From Aliidiomarina sp. B3213 (GTDB lineage Bacteria; Pseudomonadota; Gammaproteobacteria; Enterobacterales; Alteromonadaceae), in assembly GCF_003290085.1 (NCBI RefSeq), contig NZ_QMKJ01000002.1, positions 620,001 through 684,000 on the forward strand: a stretch of 64,000 bases of DNA, given 5' to 3'. The translations under genes were made by a program, and so were the position numbers. Shown piece by piece: positions 62,714 to 64,000 of the stretch. The notes beneath the pieces were generated by a model that made no database searches, was not told the DNA's origin, and saw only the letters and a program-made list of their open reading frames with translations. Positions within the stretch are counted from its first letter, which is position 1. Every line of letters begins with the position of its first letter.

Positions 62714-63571
62714 CTAACGCATTTCTTTCCGCAGTATATTTGAGATTTCAATGACAAGAAGCTGAATTGAGTCCACAACCTCAGCAAAATCAATTCCAGA
62801 AATACCAAGCTTATTCATGTAAGCGTTCCACATACGAAGCCTTTCCTCATCATTCACAAACGATGATTCAAAAATTACGGCCTGTGAAGTGAATTCTGTA
62901 TTTCGGCGCTCGAATGTCGCCAGTACAGCTTTTTTCAGCAACGAAGTATCAAGTTTTTGAGTGGTTATAATAGTCCACAAATCATAAAAATCTTTCATCC
63001 TGCTATTCGCTTCCCCGAGCGAATACATTGCCTGCAACTTCTCCGCGATGACGCTATAAACGGGATATGCTAGTAACTCAGGCTCAGGAAAATCCAGGAG
63101 CGCTGGGACTCTTTGGGTCAACGGTTCAGGCACGACAACATCATTAAAACCAATATCTATCTGTACGTTAACTTGGGTGCGTTGAATATGGCCAATCAGC
63201 TTCACTCTGACACCGCTGTATTCGGCATCCTCTTTTATCTCGTCAATCTTGATTGATTGTGCATCAAATACGATTCCGTCTTCCGCTTCGATTTCGCACA
63301 CTTGAGTAAAGGTTGCACGAATTGAATTGATATCGTTACTACAAACACCCAAAAAATCGACATCTCGAGTTGGTCGATGAGGCTCATCATTCCATATTGC
63401 GAAAAGTGTCGCGCCTTTTAATATGAACTGATTGGCATAAGGGGATATGGATAGCCTGAAAAGTAAGCGCTCAATTCCATATCGTGTCAGAACGAAATTA
63501 AAATTCTCCTTACGCTTTCTCGCAACATTCATAAGCCTTTGTCTAACGGAAACAGCGATGTTTTTAACCAT
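62714..63571 (-). CDS. abiEii: AbiEii family nucleotidyltransferase toxin
   Basis: A 285-residue DNA-polymerase-beta-like nucleotidyltransferase. The N-terminal catalytic motif is LKGATLFAIW followed by RPTRDVDFLG (DxD), the third carboxylate is in QIDIGFND, and SVIAEKLQAMYSLGEANSRMKDFYDLW carries the C-terminal conserved Lys and Asp. AbiEii is the toxin of the AbiE abortive-infection, type IV toxin-antitoxin system and stops growth reversibly. Its start overlaps the antitoxin gene by 8 bp, the usual antitoxin-first arrangement. Confidence 0.88.
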   Translation of the reverse strand: MVKNIAVSVRQRLMNVARKRKENFNFVLTRYGIERLLFRLSISPYANQFILKGATLFAIWNDEPHRPTRDVDFLGVCSNDINSIRATFTQVCEIEAEDGIVFDAQSIKIDEIKEDAEYSGVRVKLIGHIQRTQVNVQIDIGFNDVVVPEPLTQRVPALLDFPEPELLAYPVYSVIAEKLQAMYSLGEANSRMKDFYDLWTIITTQKLDTSLLKKAVLATFERRNTEFTSQAVIFESSFVNDEERLRMWNAYMNKLGISGIDFAEVVDSIQLLVIEISNILRKEMR

Positions 63572-64000
63572 GTGCCAATACCTCCATGTAAGGGCGCATG
63601 ACTCTATTTACTCTGCAAATATTAGCGAAATGATTTAGCTCGTTTATCGTTGCTAGTCTTTGTTCGTAACAATCCTTTAGGGCCATTATTGCCACATCTT
63701 TGCCTATCTTATTTCTGTACTTAAAGCAGTCGGCCACTGTTTTGGCCGGGGAATAGATTCGAATAACTCCACTTGCTGTCGGAACTTCCTCGATACCCTT
63801 ATGGTAAGACTCTCCTGTAAATCTACATATGCGAATGGGAGGGTAATTTATCGCTGGAGCTCTACTTTTACCCTCAATCGCTAGCCAGGTTTGGAAGGGG
63901 AGTTCTGTCGAGATATTATAGAATTGTAGTGCTGATAGAAGGCAAATCACTCCCCTCGGCACTTGTTTGCAGACCTCTACAAGTTGTTGATTTTCATCAA
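63564..64000 (-). CDS. abiEi: AbiEi family antitoxin (5' end beyond window)
   Basis: The frame is open to the window edge. A GTG at 63962 gives 132 residues, but the 12 codons beyond it continue smoothly (NQQLVEVCKQVPRGVICLLSAL), so the true start lies outside. The visible part holds the PRGVICLLSALQFYNIST motif of AbiEi, the VIRIYSPAKTVADCFKYRNKIGKD core in pieces, and the C-terminal end NRVMRPYMEVLAHG. The missing N-terminus should be the winged-helix DNA-binding domain used for promoter autoregulation. Pairs with AbiEii. Confidence 0.87.
   Translation of the reverse strand, partial: DENQQLVEVCKQVPRGVICLLSALQFYNISTELPFQTWLAIEGKSRAPAINYPPIRICRFTGESYHKGIEEVPTASGVIRIYSPAKTVADCFKYRNKIGKDVAIMALKDCYEQRLATINELNHFANICRVNRVMRPYMEVLAHG

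Noticed and set aside
53013-64000. Prophage
   Set aside because: No integrase, capsid, terminase, tail or lysis gene is present in the visible part; it looks like a defence island instead.

Overview
The window is about 64 kb of chromosome from a gammaproteobacterium. I infer a marine Alteromonadales relative, possibly Idiomarinaceae. The grounds are close E. coli-like orthologues (YhgN, YifB, Rep, PqiABC, BaeSR, UbiK, IbpA, GlpK, Deo enzymes) combined with an S46 dipeptidyl-peptidase, an exported M17 aminopeptidase, an S41 protease and FlgO-type lipoproteins. The genus is inference only.

Positions 1-52.9 kb are ordinary, densely packed core genome. In order: a cut-off yhgN-like gene; a fold-II dehydratase overlapping a DSD1-type aldolase gene; a cystathionine beta-synthase/gamma-lyase pair with a VOC protein; a cluster of small exported proteins (5.5-10.6 kb) with three paralogous two-cysteine proteins and a tandem pair of propeller lipoproteins separated by a relic of the yifB 3' end; yifB; a DUF805 gene; a tight unit ubiK-pqiABC-propeller-baeSR followed by an EF-hand gene; rep; a GAF-GAF-GGDEF-EAL protein; cytochrome c5; dinB; an S46 peptidase; purEK; glpK-cdd-deoC-deoA-deoB; an esterase and an OsmC protein; ibpA; an M17 aminopeptidase; an LpxH-like phosphoesterase; a GGDEF-EAL protein; an Nramp homologue without the usual metal ligands; two FlgO proteins with a CadC-like regulator; an S41 protease; an ABM-like protein; and an amidase.

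A tRNA-Arg(CCG) gene at 52,936-53,012 marks a sharp change. From there to the window's end the DNA is visibly more AT-rich, the genes are almost all on the minus strand, and core functions are absent. Next to the tRNA are three direct copies of CGTGACA at an exact 11-bp period, which look like arm-type sites of a tyrosine recombinase, although no integrase gene lies in the window. The island holds an unrecognised 828-residue membrane protein, a zinc-protease-like protein with HExxHxxxGH and a downstream ExxxD, a three-gene phosphorelay ending in a receiver-nucleosidase fusion, and an AbiE-type toxin-antitoxin pair cut by the window edge.

The three-gene unit (57,619-62,560) matches the architecture of the anti-phage system Detocs: a large histidine kinase (DtcA), a stand-alone receiver (DtcB) and a receiver fused to a purine-nucleosidase-like effector (DtcC), with 4-bp and 1-bp overlaps between genes. 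With AbiEi/AbiEii beside it, the region reads as a defence island in the tRNA-Arg site. The 828-residue protein and the zincin are the best candidates for undescribed defence functions.
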